Part shown: in pieces, positions 18,788 through 27,522 of the stretch | Numbering within the stretch: position 1 is the stretch's first letter | Layout: each line of letters begins with the position of its first letter | Source: Pirellulales bacterium | Lineage (GTDB): Bacteria; Planctomycetota; Planctomycetia; Pirellulales; Thermoguttaceae | Reading direction: 5' to 3' | Length of the DNA: 33,637 nucleotides | Assembly: GCA_016933425.1 (NCBI GenBank) | Contig: JAFGAY010000375.1 | Location: 1-33,637, forward strand | Translations under genes and position numbers: made by a program | Notes under the pieces: generated by a model | Database searches by the model: none | What the model saw: the letters and a program-made list of their open reading frames with translations, nothing else | What the model was told of the DNA's origin: nothing

Positions 18788-20305
18788 ATGACGCCGCATA
18801 ATATGTCAAGGTTCCATCCAAAAAGTCGCCGGAACGTCAAGCAATTCCTCGGCCGCATCACACTGACGGCGATGCTGTCTCTGGCATGGCTTTCCGCCGC
18901 CAACGCGATCGCCGACGATGCCAACGCCGACAAGGAAACCGATCCCGCCGTCCTGGCCAATCTCGAACGCTTCCAGGACATGAAACTGGGGCTGTTCATC
19001 CACTGGGGGCCGTGTTCCCAGTGGGGCGCGCGGATCGCCTGGCCGTTGTCGCCCAGCCAGCCCTGGGCACGGCCCGACGACTTGACCGCCTGGACCGACC
19101 GGGGCAAGAATCTCGAAGTTTTTGCGCGAGACTACTTCGATCTCAACAAAACGTTCAATCCTCGGCATTTCGACCCGGACGCCTGGGCCAAAGCGGCGGC
19201 CGAGGGCGGGGTGAAGTACCTCATGTTCGTCACCAAATGCCACGACGGCTTCGCTCTGTTCGACACCAAACAATCGACCTACTGCATCACCGATCCCTCG
19301 TGCCCCTTCCACACAAATCCCCGTGCCAACATCACCAAGGAAGTGCTCGACGCTTTTCGCCGCCAGGGCATCCGGACGGGCCTCTATTTCTCGATGCCCG
19401 ACTGGCATTCGCCCGACTACGAAAATCCCGAGCTTCCGCCCCAGCGAGTGTTCGTTCCCAACTACGACATCCAAAAAGACCCCGAGCGGTGGCAGCGCTA
19501 TCTGAAATTCTTCCGCGGCCAGATCGAGGAGTTGGTCAGCAATTACGGCCGGATCGACGTCCTCTGGCTCGACGGCGGCGGTGGCGGCGGCTGGGAAATG
19601 GACAAACTCGCCGCCATGGCAAGGAAACAACAGCCAGGCATCCTCATCGTTCACCGTGGAGGCGGAGGACGCTATGAAAACTATCACACCCCCGAACAAC
19701 AAATACCCCGACAGGCCCTCCCCTACCCTTGGGAAACCTGTCTGACCATGGGCGACTACTGGGCCTACAATCCCCGCGACTACTATAAGCCTGCCCGGGA
19801 ATTGATTCATTTGATCGTCGAGATTGCCTGCAAGGGCGGCAACCTCCTTTTGGACATCGGCCCGGACGCCGACGGCCAGCTTCCACCCGAGTCGGTGGCC
19901 CGACTAAAAGAAATCGGCCAATGGCTGAAAATCAACGGCGAAGCCATTTACGGCACGCGACCCGTAGCCCCCTATCGTGAAGGCCGGGTATGCCTGACCC
20001 GAAAGGACGACGCCGTCTATCTGATCCACCTGGCCGACTTGGCCCAGATTCGGCCGCCCCACGTCATTGCCGTGTCGAGCATCCAACCGGCCGAGGGCGC
20101 GGAAGTCACCCTCGTCGGCCGCGACGACGTAAAACTCGAATGGGAAAAACAGGGTAACGGCACGATCGTTCACATTCCCTACGCGATCTCTTGTCCCATC
20201 AGGGGACAATATCCTTACTGCCGGCACGCCTGGGCCGTCAAGATCAGCAAGGCCGTGGTCGCCTCCGACGCGGAAAAATCAGAAGAGTCGACCGAGAAAA
20301 AATAA
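18788..20305 (+). CDS. Secreted alpha-L-fucosidase (GH29)
   Basis: Signal-like N-terminus; ERFQDMKLGLFIHWGPCSQWG, YLMFVTKCHDGFALFDTKQSTYC, DVLWLDGGGGGGW, GGNLLLDIGPDADG. Confidence 0.92.
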   Translation: MTPHNMSRFHPKSRRNVKQFLGRITLTAMLSLAWLSAANAIADDANADKETDPAVLANLERFQDMKLGLFIHWGPCSQWGARIAWPLSPSQPWARPDDLTAWTDRGKNLEVFARDYFDLNKTFNPRHFDPDAWAKAAAEGGVKYLMFVTKCHDGFALFDTKQSTYCITDPSCPFHTNPRANITKEVLDAFRRQGIRTGLYFSMPDWHSPDYENPELPPQRVFVPNYDIQKDPERWQRYLKFFRGQIEELVSNYGRIDVLWLDGGGGGGWEMDKLAAMARKQQPGILIVHRGGGGRYENYHTPEQQIPRQALPYPWETCLTMGDYWAYNPRDYYKPARELIHLIVEIACKGGNLLLDIGPDADGQLPPESVARLKEIGQWLKINGEAIYGTRPVAPYREGRVCLTRKDDAVYLIHLADLAQIRPPHVIAVSSIQPAEGAEVTLVGRDDVKLEWEKQGNGTIVHIPYAISCPIRGQYPYCRHAWAVKISKAVVASDAEKSEESTEKK

Positions 20306-20307
20306 GC

Positions 20308-21132
20308 TCAAAGACGCACGTCCACCCCGCCCAGCTTTTCAGCCACGCCGGCAATGTCGCGACGGCTCGTGATGTCCAGCACGGGCTCGGAAACAGTAAG
20401 CACTCGAAAACGCTCGCCCATGGCGTCGATCGAATGGGCAACCGCGCTGGGAAGCTCGAGCTCGCCGCGCGGCGAGGGCTTAATGGCGCGGCAAGCGTCA
20501 AAGATCGTCGCGCGAAACTGCCAGCAGTTCATGCTGACCCAGATCGGCCGCGGCAAGGCCTGCCAGGTGGCTTCGTCCGGCTTTTCAAGAATGCCCCGCA
20601 GGCAGCCGTCCTCGATCCGACCAACCGCGAAACTGCGAAGCCGCTCCTCGGCCAAACCGCTTTCGGCCGTCATGCTCCGCCAATCGAACAGAGCAACGCC
20701 CGAGCCTCCCTGCTCGCGCAGCGGGCGAAGCGCGGCGACGGGATAATAATTGTCCGAGTTGACCACGGCTACCGGCTCCCCGTCGGCAAATGACTCGGCG
20801 GCCAGCACCGCGTCGGCGGTGCCCCTTGGCTCCTGCTGAACGGCAAAATCAATCGACACGCGCTCGGGCCGAATCTCCTCGCCATAGTATCGCCGAATCG
20901 CATCGTTGTCGGGCCCAATCACCAGGCATATGCGTCGATAACCGGCGTCGGCCAGGGCCGAAAGAACGTAGTCGAGAAACGGCCGCCCGATCGGAATCAT
21001 CGCCTTCACGCCCGTGTCGGCCGCCGCTCTCTGCCGGGCATCGAGCCCTGCCGCCTCGTCGTCCTGCTTTCGCATCCGTGTGCCAAGTCCCCGCGCGAGA
21101 ACCACGGCCTTGTCGGTCATGTCGCTTGCCAT
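20308..21132 (-). CDS. Sugar-phosphate nucleotidyltransferase (NTP_transferase family)
   Basis: AVVLARGLGTRM signature, MIPIGRPFLDYVLSALADAGYRRICLVIG, VNSDNYYP. Confidence 0.88.
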   Translation of the reverse strand: MASDMTDKAVVLARGLGTRMRKQDDEAAGLDARQRAAADTGVKAMIPIGRPFLDYVLSALADAGYRRICLVIGPDNDAIRRYYGEEIRPERVSIDFAVQQEPRGTADAVLAAESFADGEPVAVVNSDNYYPVAALRPLREQGGSGVALFDWRSMTAESGLAEERLRSFAVGRIEDGCLRGILEKPDEATWQALPRPIWVSMNCWQFRATIFDACRAIKPSPRGELELPSAVAHSIDAMGERFRVLTVSEPVLDITSRRDIAGVAEKLGGVDVRL

Positions 21133-21290
21133 CGGTTATTACTCTCCAAACCTATTCCACAATACTCCGAAAAAATTATTTCCAGAAGGGGATGATTATA
21201 GCCCCCTGGCGGAAACCGCACAAGCAGGCCGACCGGACGGGTACGGCAACGATTTCGGTACACGATAAGACGCGAATGGAGAGCCACGCC

Positions 21291-21311
21291 CCACCGGGCT
21301 TGCCCCGGTGG
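21291..21311. repeat. Perfect hairpin CCACCGGG-CTTGC-CCCGGTGG
   Basis: 8-bp perfect stem, with the same CTTGC loop as the hairpin at 3343-3367. Confidence 0.8.
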
Positions 21312-21396
21312 AACGAGGTTTGGAAACTACCGCTCGACACATAACTCATGCCTTGCCACTCCCGATCCCATTCACCCATTCCAAAATCGTTCCTAG

Positions 21397-21457
21397 TTTC
21401 CGTAGGTCAGGCTGTGCCTGACATGTTTGTTGTCAGGCACAGCCTGACCTACGGAAA
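21397..21457. repeat. Perfect 27-bp inverted repeat with 7-nt loop
   Basis: TTTCCGTAGGTCAGGCTGTGCCTGACA-tgtttgt-TGTCAGGCACAGCCTGACCTACGGAAA. Confidence 0.92.
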
Positions 21458-21492
21458 ATCATGAAATCGGGAAGAAATTCCTGGATACCCGT

Positions 21493-23790
21493 TTAGCCCA
21501 GCCGCGTGCCTCGCAACCGCAGTGCGTTGCCAATCACCGAAACTGAACTGAAACTCATCGCCGCGGCGGCAATCATCGGATTCAGCAGCGCCGATAGCCC
21601 GAACACGGGCACCAAAACACCCGCGGCTATCGGGATGCCCAATCCATTGTAGACCAAGGCGAAAAACAGGTTCTGATGGACGTTCCGCATCACCGCGCGG
21701 CTAAGCTCAAACGCCTTGACGATGCCTTGCAGGTCGCCCTTGACCAGCGTGACGCCGGCGCTCTCCATGGCCACGTCGGTCCCCGTCCCCATCGCGATGC
21801 CGACGTCGGCCTCGGCCAGGGCCGGCGCATCGTTGATACCATCGCCCGCCATCGCCACGACGCGGCCCATGGCGCGAAGCGACTTGATCCGTTCGTGCTT
21901 CTCGCGCGGGTTGAGCTGCGCCTCGACATGGTCGATTTCCAGCGACTCGGCCACGGCCATGGCCGTCTCGCGGTTGTCGCCGGTCAGCATGTGAACGTTC
22001 AGCCCCCATTCGCGCAGCCTTTTGATCGCGGCCGGCGTGGATTTCTTGATCGGATCGGCCACGGCCAGCAATCCGGCCGTTTTTCCTCCGACGCCGACAA
22101 ACATGACCGTATTGCCGTCGCGGCGAAGTCGTGCCGCGACGCTTTCCAGCACGTCAAGCCCCGTAATTCCCAAATCCACCAAATAATCCCGCGATCCGAT
22201 GGCAATCCGGCGCCCGTCGACCGTGCCCGAAACGCCTCGACCGGTCGCCGAGTCGAAGTTGGACGCACGCGACACGCCTAGACAACGCTCCTTGGCGCCT
22301 TCGAGGATGGCGTGGGCCATCGGGTGCTCGCTGTTTTGTTCGACCGACGCGGCAAGCCTCAAAACGTCGTCCTCCGTCAGTTCGTCGCGGGCCACAACCG
22401 CCGTCAAGCGCGGCCTGCCCTCCGTGAGCGTTCCCGTCTTGTCGACCACGATTGTATCGACCTTGCGCATTAGCTCAAGAACTTCAGCGCTGCGTATGAG
22501 CACCCCTTCACGCGCGCCACGCCCGACGCCAACCATGATCGACATGGGCGTGGCGAGTCCCAAAGTGCAAGGACAGGCCACGATCAGGACGGCGACCGCG
22601 TTGACAATCGCGTAAACAAGTCGCGGCTCGGGTCCAAGCCATGCCCACGCCAGAAACGTCGCAACAGCCACCAGCACCACGGCCGGCACGAAATACCCCG
22701 CTACCGCATCGGCCACGCGCTGGATCGGCGCGCGGCTCCGTTGGGCCTCGGCCACAAGGTCGATGATCCTCGCGAGCACCGTGTCCCGGCCAACGCGCTC
22801 CGCGCGCATCAAAAACGCCCCCCTCCGGTTTACCGTCCCTCCGAGCACGGTCTCGCCCGGCCCTTTCGCCACGGGCGCCGATTCGCCCGTCATCATCGAC
22901 TCGTCGACCGTGCCGCCCCCCTCGGTCACTTCTCCGTCGACGGGCACTTTGTCGCCGGGCCGGACGCGCAGCAAGTCGCCCTGTCGAACTTGGTCCAGCG
23001 GCAACTCAACCTCGTGGCCGTCACGGGTTACTCGGGCCGTCGGCGGCGCGAGCGACATCAGTTCGCGGATCGCGCCGGCCGTGCGCCGCCGCGCGCGGAG
23101 CTCGAGCACCTGGCCCAGCAGCACCAAAACCGTAATCGTGGTTGCCGCCTCGAAATAAATCGCCACCTGGCCGCTCACGCGGAACGACTCGGGAAAGAAG
23201 TCTGGAAACAGCATGGCCGCGGCGCTGTAAAAATAGGCCGCGCCCGTTCCCATGGCAATCAGCGTGAACATATTCAGATTCCACGACGCGACCGAACGCC
23301 AACCCCGCGCGAAAAACGGCCACCCAGCCCACAGAACCACCGGCGTGGCCAACGCGAATTGAATCCACCGCGAGACGGCTGGTCCAATCCAACGTTCGAC
23401 CGGCACTCCAACCGTCGCCGACATGGCAATCGCCACGACGGGCAACCCCAACGCAAATCCCACCCAGAATCGACGAACCATCCACCGTGATTCATAATCT
23501 GCCTGGTTGTCGGCATTTTGCTCGACTATCGGCTCAAGCTCCATTCCGCATTTCGGACAATCGCCTGGCGCGTCTTGTCGAATCTCGGGGTGCATCGGGC
23601 ACGTATAAACATTTCCTTCTGCCGTTTTCAACGAGGCTATCTCGCCTGACAGCCCTGATCCGGCGTCGTTTTCCCCCAAAAAACGCTCGCGGCAGTGCTC
23701 ACTGCAAAAGTAAAAGACGTCTCCCTCGCGTCGAGCTCGCAAAGGCGTCGACGCCTCGACGTTCATTCCGCAAATGGGGTCAATAGGCAT
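21493..23790 (-). CDS. copA: Copper-type P1B ATPase with N-terminal YHS/TRASH and heavy-metal-binding domains
   Basis: MPIDPICGMNVEAS...FYFCSEHCRERF (YHS), YTCPMHPEIRQDAPGDCPKCGMELEP, IVACPCTLGLATP, DKTGTLTEG, GDGINDAPAL. Start set at 23790 (gaggaagcc RBS), not 23982. Confidence 0.93.
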   Translation of the reverse strand: MPIDPICGMNVEASTPLRARREGDVFYFCSEHCRERFLGENDAGSGLSGEIASLKTAEGNVYTCPMHPEIRQDAPGDCPKCGMELEPIVEQNADNQADYESRWMVRRFWVGFALGLPVVAIAMSATVGVPVERWIGPAVSRWIQFALATPVVLWAGWPFFARGWRSVASWNLNMFTLIAMGTGAAYFYSAAAMLFPDFFPESFRVSGQVAIYFEAATTITVLVLLGQVLELRARRRTAGAIRELMSLAPPTARVTRDGHEVELPLDQVRQGDLLRVRPGDKVPVDGEVTEGGGTVDESMMTGESAPVAKGPGETVLGGTVNRRGAFLMRAERVGRDTVLARIIDLVAEAQRSRAPIQRVADAVAGYFVPAVVLVAVATFLAWAWLGPEPRLVYAIVNAVAVLIVACPCTLGLATPMSIMVGVGRGAREGVLIRSAEVLELMRKVDTIVVDKTGTLTEGRPRLTAVVARDELTEDDVLRLAASVEQNSEHPMAHAILEGAKERCLGVSRASNFDSATGRGVSGTVDGRRIAIGSRDYLVDLGITGLDVLESVAARLRRDGNTVMFVGVGGKTAGLLAVADPIKKSTPAAIKRLREWGLNVHMLTGDNRETAMAVAESLEIDHVEAQLNPREKHERIKSLRAMGRVVAMAGDGINDAPALAEADVGIAMGTGTDVAMESAGVTLVKGDLQGIVKAFELSRAVMRNVHQNLFFALVYNGLGIPIAAGVLVPVFGLSALLNPMIAAAAMSFSSVSVIGNALRLRGTRLG

Positions 23791-24113
23791 GGCTTCCTCC
23801 TCGTGGTTGACGCGGGCCCGCCTCGTTTTCTTAATTCTATGCGTCAAAATGTCCGCTGTTTGCCATTTATGATTATTGGCCGACAATCGGCTCATTTGGA
23901 GGCGGGACAATTTCGCGATGTCTGCTTGCAAGCATGCGCCTGGTGCTTCCTCCATAATGATTCTGCCAGACATGGCGGCCACGACGGAGCGTGATTGGCC
24001 CTTGGCAATAACGCCCTGGAAAACGTATTAGTGACAATCCTCGCCCCGTCGACCAACTTGAGATGCAAACCCTTGAGCACCCGCCTGCTGCTCGCGATGC
24101 GGATAAAACACGT

Positions 24114-24155
24114 AGCTCACATGCTCACCTAATGCTCACCATCGTTGCTCACTCG
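24114..24155. promoter_or_regulatory. Cluster of TGCTCAC half-sites upstream of the MFS porter
   Basis: AGCTCAC 24114, TGCTCAC 24122, TGCTCAC 24133, TGCTCACTCG 24146. Same half-site as the palindrome upstream of the LacI gene. Confidence 0.45.
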
Positions 24156-24238
24156 CGTTGTCTTACATTATCTCGCGTCGTTTATGACGTGCGTAAAGAC
24201 CTCTCGATTGCATTTGAAGTCGCGTTCAGTCTTTCGCA

Positions 24239-24267
24239 TTGACAAAAAAGTGAAACAAGTCTTTATT
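24239..24267 (+). promoter_or_regulatory. sigma70-type promoter (TTGACA-N17-TTTATT) for the MFS gene
   Basis: TTGACA 24239-24244, 17-nt spacer, TTTATT 24262-24267. Confidence 0.35.
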
Positions 24268-24413
24268 CTTGGATCAGCTCCATATAAGATGGAGTCAGTC
24301 GCGGATCGACCGCGCGCGAAACATCCGTGGCGATCATTCGGTATGACAGCGATTTTCCTTCACCGACGACAAAGACCCGACTTCAGTGATTTCCCGCGAC
24401 CCTCAATAAAACC

Positions 24414-25940
24414 ATGAACCCTGACCCGGAAGACAGAACAACATCCCGGATGGAGACGCCTCGGCGCGGCGGCAGCGTTTTCTATCTGGCCGGGGTCTGC
24501 GCGGTGGCGTCGCTGGGTGGATTGCTGTTCGGATTCGACACGGCGGTGATCTCCGGAACCATCAGCTTCGTGGAAACTCAATTCGGGCTCGACAAGGGCC
24601 AGGTCGGCTGGTTTCTCGGTTCGGCGCTCGTTGGGTGCGTGATCGGCGCGGCCTGTGCCGGCACGCTCGGCGACCGGTTTGGCCGCAAGCCGATGATGAT
24701 CGTCTCCGCCTTCTCTTTCTTCGTCTCGGCGTTGTTTTCGGCAATTCCTCCCAGCTTCACCGTCCTTATTCCGGCACGCATCATAGGCGGCGTCGGCGTT
24801 GGAATGGCTTCGGTGTTGGCGCCCATGTACATCTCGGAATTCGTTCCGGCCCGATTGCGAGGTCGCCTGGTCGCCCTGTATCAACTTTCCATCGTGATCG
24901 GCATCCTCGCCGCGTATCTCTCGAACTGGCTGCTGCTCTGTTTTGCCGAGCACCGCGGTGGATGGGGCGGAGAAGGCGTCCTGAATTGGATCCTCGTGAA
25001 AGAACCATGGCGAGGCATGTTTGGCGCGGAAATGGCGCCCGCCGCCTTGTTTTTCTGCCTCCTCGCGCTCGTGCCCGAGAGTCCCCGGTGGCTGGCCAAG
25101 GAAGGCCGTTCCGCCGAAGCCCGAAACGTCCTGGCCCGCGTCGTCGGCGACTACGAAGCCAACCGCGAGATGGGTGAAATCGCCGAAGCGCTGGACCGCG
25201 AGGAAGGAACGCTCGCCGAGTTGCTCCGGCCCGGATTGCGACTGGCGCTCATCGTCGGCATCGGATTGTCGCTGTTCGGCCAACTCACCGGCGTGAACAT
25301 CGTGGTCTACTACGGACCGAACATCCTCGAACAAGCGGGCTTCGGCAAGAACGCCTCGTTTCTTTTCCAGGCCGGATTCGGCGCGACCAACCTCGTCTTC
25401 ACGCTGGTCGCCATCAGCGTCATCGACCGGTTGGGCCGCCGACCCTTGTTGGTCGGAGGCATGGTCGTCGTCGTCGCAACCCTCCTGACGACGGCCTTCC
25501 TCTTTTTGCAGGCCGGACCGCGTATCATCGCCGATCCCTTGACGGGTGAAAAGACGCTCGAATTGGCCAACCGAAGCGTCGGCCCCTGGATTGCCCTCGT
25601 GCTGGCCGTCTACGTGGCGGCGGTGGCCCTGTCGATTTGCGCGGTCATCTGGGTACTCACTCCCGAGATTTTCCCAAACCGCGTCCGCGGCCGCGCCATG
25701 TCGATAGCCACCCTCGTCAATTGGGGAACCAACGCCGCCAGCGCCTGGCTGTTTCCATGGTACGTCGACTCGTTCGGCATGCACGCGGGCTTTTTTACGT
25801 TCGCCGCAATTTGTCTCGTCGGCACCGTCTTCTTCTGGCGATTCGTCCCGGAAACCAAGGGAAAAAGCCTGGAAGAAATCGAAAAGATTTGGGTAAACCG
25901 TTCCGCGATCCGCGGCCCGGCGCCCCTCGAGCATACTTAA
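24414..25940 (+). CDS. MFS sugar porter (sugar:H+ symporter family)
   Basis: LGGLLFGFDTAVISGTISF, GDRFGRKPMMI, VPESPRWLAKEGR, FVPETKGKSLEEIEKIW. Confidence 0.93.
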   Translation: MNPDPEDRTTSRMETPRRGGSVFYLAGVCAVASLGGLLFGFDTAVISGTISFVETQFGLDKGQVGWFLGSALVGCVIGAACAGTLGDRFGRKPMMIVSAFSFFVSALFSAIPPSFTVLIPARIIGGVGVGMASVLAPMYISEFVPARLRGRLVALYQLSIVIGILAAYLSNWLLLCFAEHRGGWGGEGVLNWILVKEPWRGMFGAEMAPAALFFCLLALVPESPRWLAKEGRSAEARNVLARVVGDYEANREMGEIAEALDREEGTLAELLRPGLRLALIVGIGLSLFGQLTGVNIVVYYGPNILEQAGFGKNASFLFQAGFGATNLVFTLVAISVIDRLGRRPLLVGGMVVVVATLLTTAFLFLQAGPRIIADPLTGEKTLELANRSVGPWIALVLAVYVAAVALSICAVIWVLTPEIFPNRVRGRAMSIATLVNWGTNAASAWLFPWYVDSFGMHAGFFTFAAICLVGTVFFWRFVPETKGKSLEEIEKIWVNRSAIRGPAPLEHT

Positions 25941-25956
25941 CAAGGAGCATGCGTCC

Positions 25957-27147
25957 GTGAGCATATCGTGCAAAAACATCCCCGCCGATCAGGCGGCCCG
26001 ACTCTGCGAACACTATCGGGCGGCCCTGTTCGACGACGTCGTGCCCTGGTGGATGGAACATTCGCTCGACGAAGCACAAGGCGGATACTACAGCCTTCTC
26101 CAGCGCGACGGCCGTCCCTGGGCCACCGACAAATACATGTGGATGAACGGCCGCCAGGTCTGGATGCTAAGCCACTTGCACAATACGCACCACCAAAACC
26201 CCGAGTGGCTTGCCGCCGCCCGGCTGGGAATCGACTTCATCCTGCGCCATGCCTTCAAGGACGACGGAACCATGCATTTCCGGCTGACGCGAGACGGCCG
26301 GAGTCAATCCGAGGTCTTGAGCGTCTATACGGAGACTTTCGCCGCGATCGCCATGGCCGAATATGCCCAGGCGTCCGGCGACGAGTCATGCTGGCTCAAA
26401 GCCATGGCGATGTACGATTTCCTCATGTCGCGGTTGGGCCAACCGTCGAACACGCCTCTATTGGGATATCCCATTCACGCAAAATTTCATCTCCACGCCC
26501 ACGACATCTGCCGGATTACGGTGGCCTGGGTGTTCAACGCCCTCCGTCCCCGGCGGCGTTTCGAGGACGACTTGACCGCGTCGGCCGAGTCGATCGTCGG
26601 CCGACATTGGAAACCAAATCTCGGTGCCCTGCTGGAAAACGTGGGCATGGACGGCCAACCGTTGCTCGACCTCCCGGAAGGACGCATGTTTCATCCGGGC
26701 CACGCCATCGAAAGCGCGTGGATGCTCATGGAAATCGCAAGGCAGCGAGCCGACGACCGCCTCCTGAAAACGGCGGTCGACATCTTGCTCGCGTCCCTAA
26801 ACCAAGGTTGGGACGTCGAGTACGGAGGAATTCGCTACATAACCAACATCGACCATACGCCAACCCATCCGCTCGAGGCCGATCTCAAACTCTGGTGGCC
26901 CCATAGCGAATCGCTTTATGCAATCCTTTTGGCGTGGGACCTAACCGGCCGAAGCGATTTGGAACCATGGTATTGGCGCGTGCATGATTATGCCTTCGAC
27001 CATTTCCCCGATCCCGAGTTTGGCGAATGGTACGGCTATCTGAATCGCGACGGCACGCCCATCTGGACGGCGAAGGCCAACGGATGGAAAGGCTTCTTCC
27101 ATTTGCCTCGGACCTTCTATCGGGTGTATCAACTACTGACTCTTTGA
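25957..27147 (+). CDS. AGE-family epimerase/isomerase (N-acylglucosamine 2-epimerase-like)
   Basis: FDDVVPWWMEHSLDEAQGGYYSLLQRDG, RQVWMLSHLHN, HPGHAIESAWMLMEIA, KLWWPHSESLYAILLAW. Confidence 0.88.
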   Translation: MSISCKNIPADQAARLCEHYRAALFDDVVPWWMEHSLDEAQGGYYSLLQRDGRPWATDKYMWMNGRQVWMLSHLHNTHHQNPEWLAAARLGIDFILRHAFKDDGTMHFRLTRDGRSQSEVLSVYTETFAAIAMAEYAQASGDESCWLKAMAMYDFLMSRLGQPSNTPLLGYPIHAKFHLHAHDICRITVAWVFNALRPRRRFEDDLTASAESIVGRHWKPNLGALLENVGMDGQPLLDLPEGRMFHPGHAIESAWMLMEIARQRADDRLLKTAVDILLASLNQGWDVEYGGIRYITNIDHTPTHPLEADLKLWWPHSESLYAILLAWDLTGRSDLEPWYWRVHDYAFDHFPDPEFGEWYGYLNRDGTPIWTAKANGWKGFFHLPRTFYRVYQLLTL

Positions 27148-27325
27148 AATCGTTGCGGTGTTTGACTCACCGGTGAAGTTATCTTTTTTTACGAATCTTG
27201 TAACGCTTCGCGCGTGGATGATAAGTCGATGCCTGCCTTGGACTACGTGCATGACCGAGATTGCGGAAACGTGACCATGCGAAAGTGGAGCACTGGAAAT
27301 TTCCATGTGGTTTTCAAGAAAACGC

Positions 27326-27353
27326 TTGACGCGCCGCGTGGCGAGAGTAAACT
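27326..27353 (+). promoter_or_regulatory. sigma70-type promoter (TTGACG-N16-TAAACT) upstream of the LacI gene
   Basis: TTGACG 27326-27331, TAAACT 27348-27353; flanking sequence resembles the promoter at 6822. Confidence 0.4.
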
Positions 27354-27396
27354 GCGGATAGCGGTATTCGGGATTTGCGGATTTTTAGTTTTATGG

Positions 27397-27419
27397 CGGG
27401 TATTCACCCGTTTATATTT
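27397..27419 (+). terminator. Hairpin plus T-rich tail in the LacI leader (possible attenuator/terminator)
   Basis: CGGGT-ATTC-ACCCG followed by TTTATATTTTT. Confidence 0.35.
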
Positions 27420-27427
27420 TTCGCAAA

Positions 27428-27510
27428 TGCTCACTCGTGTGAGCAATCTTTTTTTGGGCACAAACTCACTCGTGAGATCACTTTAATGCACGATGCTCTC
27501 TCGTGAGAGC
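27428..27510. promoter_or_regulatory. Three palindromic operator-like sites before the LacI gene
   Basis: TGCTCAC-TCGT-GTGAGCA (~27428-27445), CTCAC-TC-GTGAG (~27465-27476), TGCTCTC-TCGT-GAGAGCA (~27494-27511). Confidence 0.65.
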
Positions 27511-27522
27511 ACACAGGAAGCC

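Noticed and set aside
24360-25979. 539-aa minus-strand ORF opposite the MFS gene
   Set aside because: Low-complexity, charged, Gly/Arg/Asp-rich translation typical of the antisense of a high-GC gene; the plus strand encodes a clear MFS porter.
27214-27486. 90-aa ORF between the AGE epimerase and LacI genes
   Set aside because: Overlaps the promoter, hairpin and operator palindromes; no RBS or recognisable domain.
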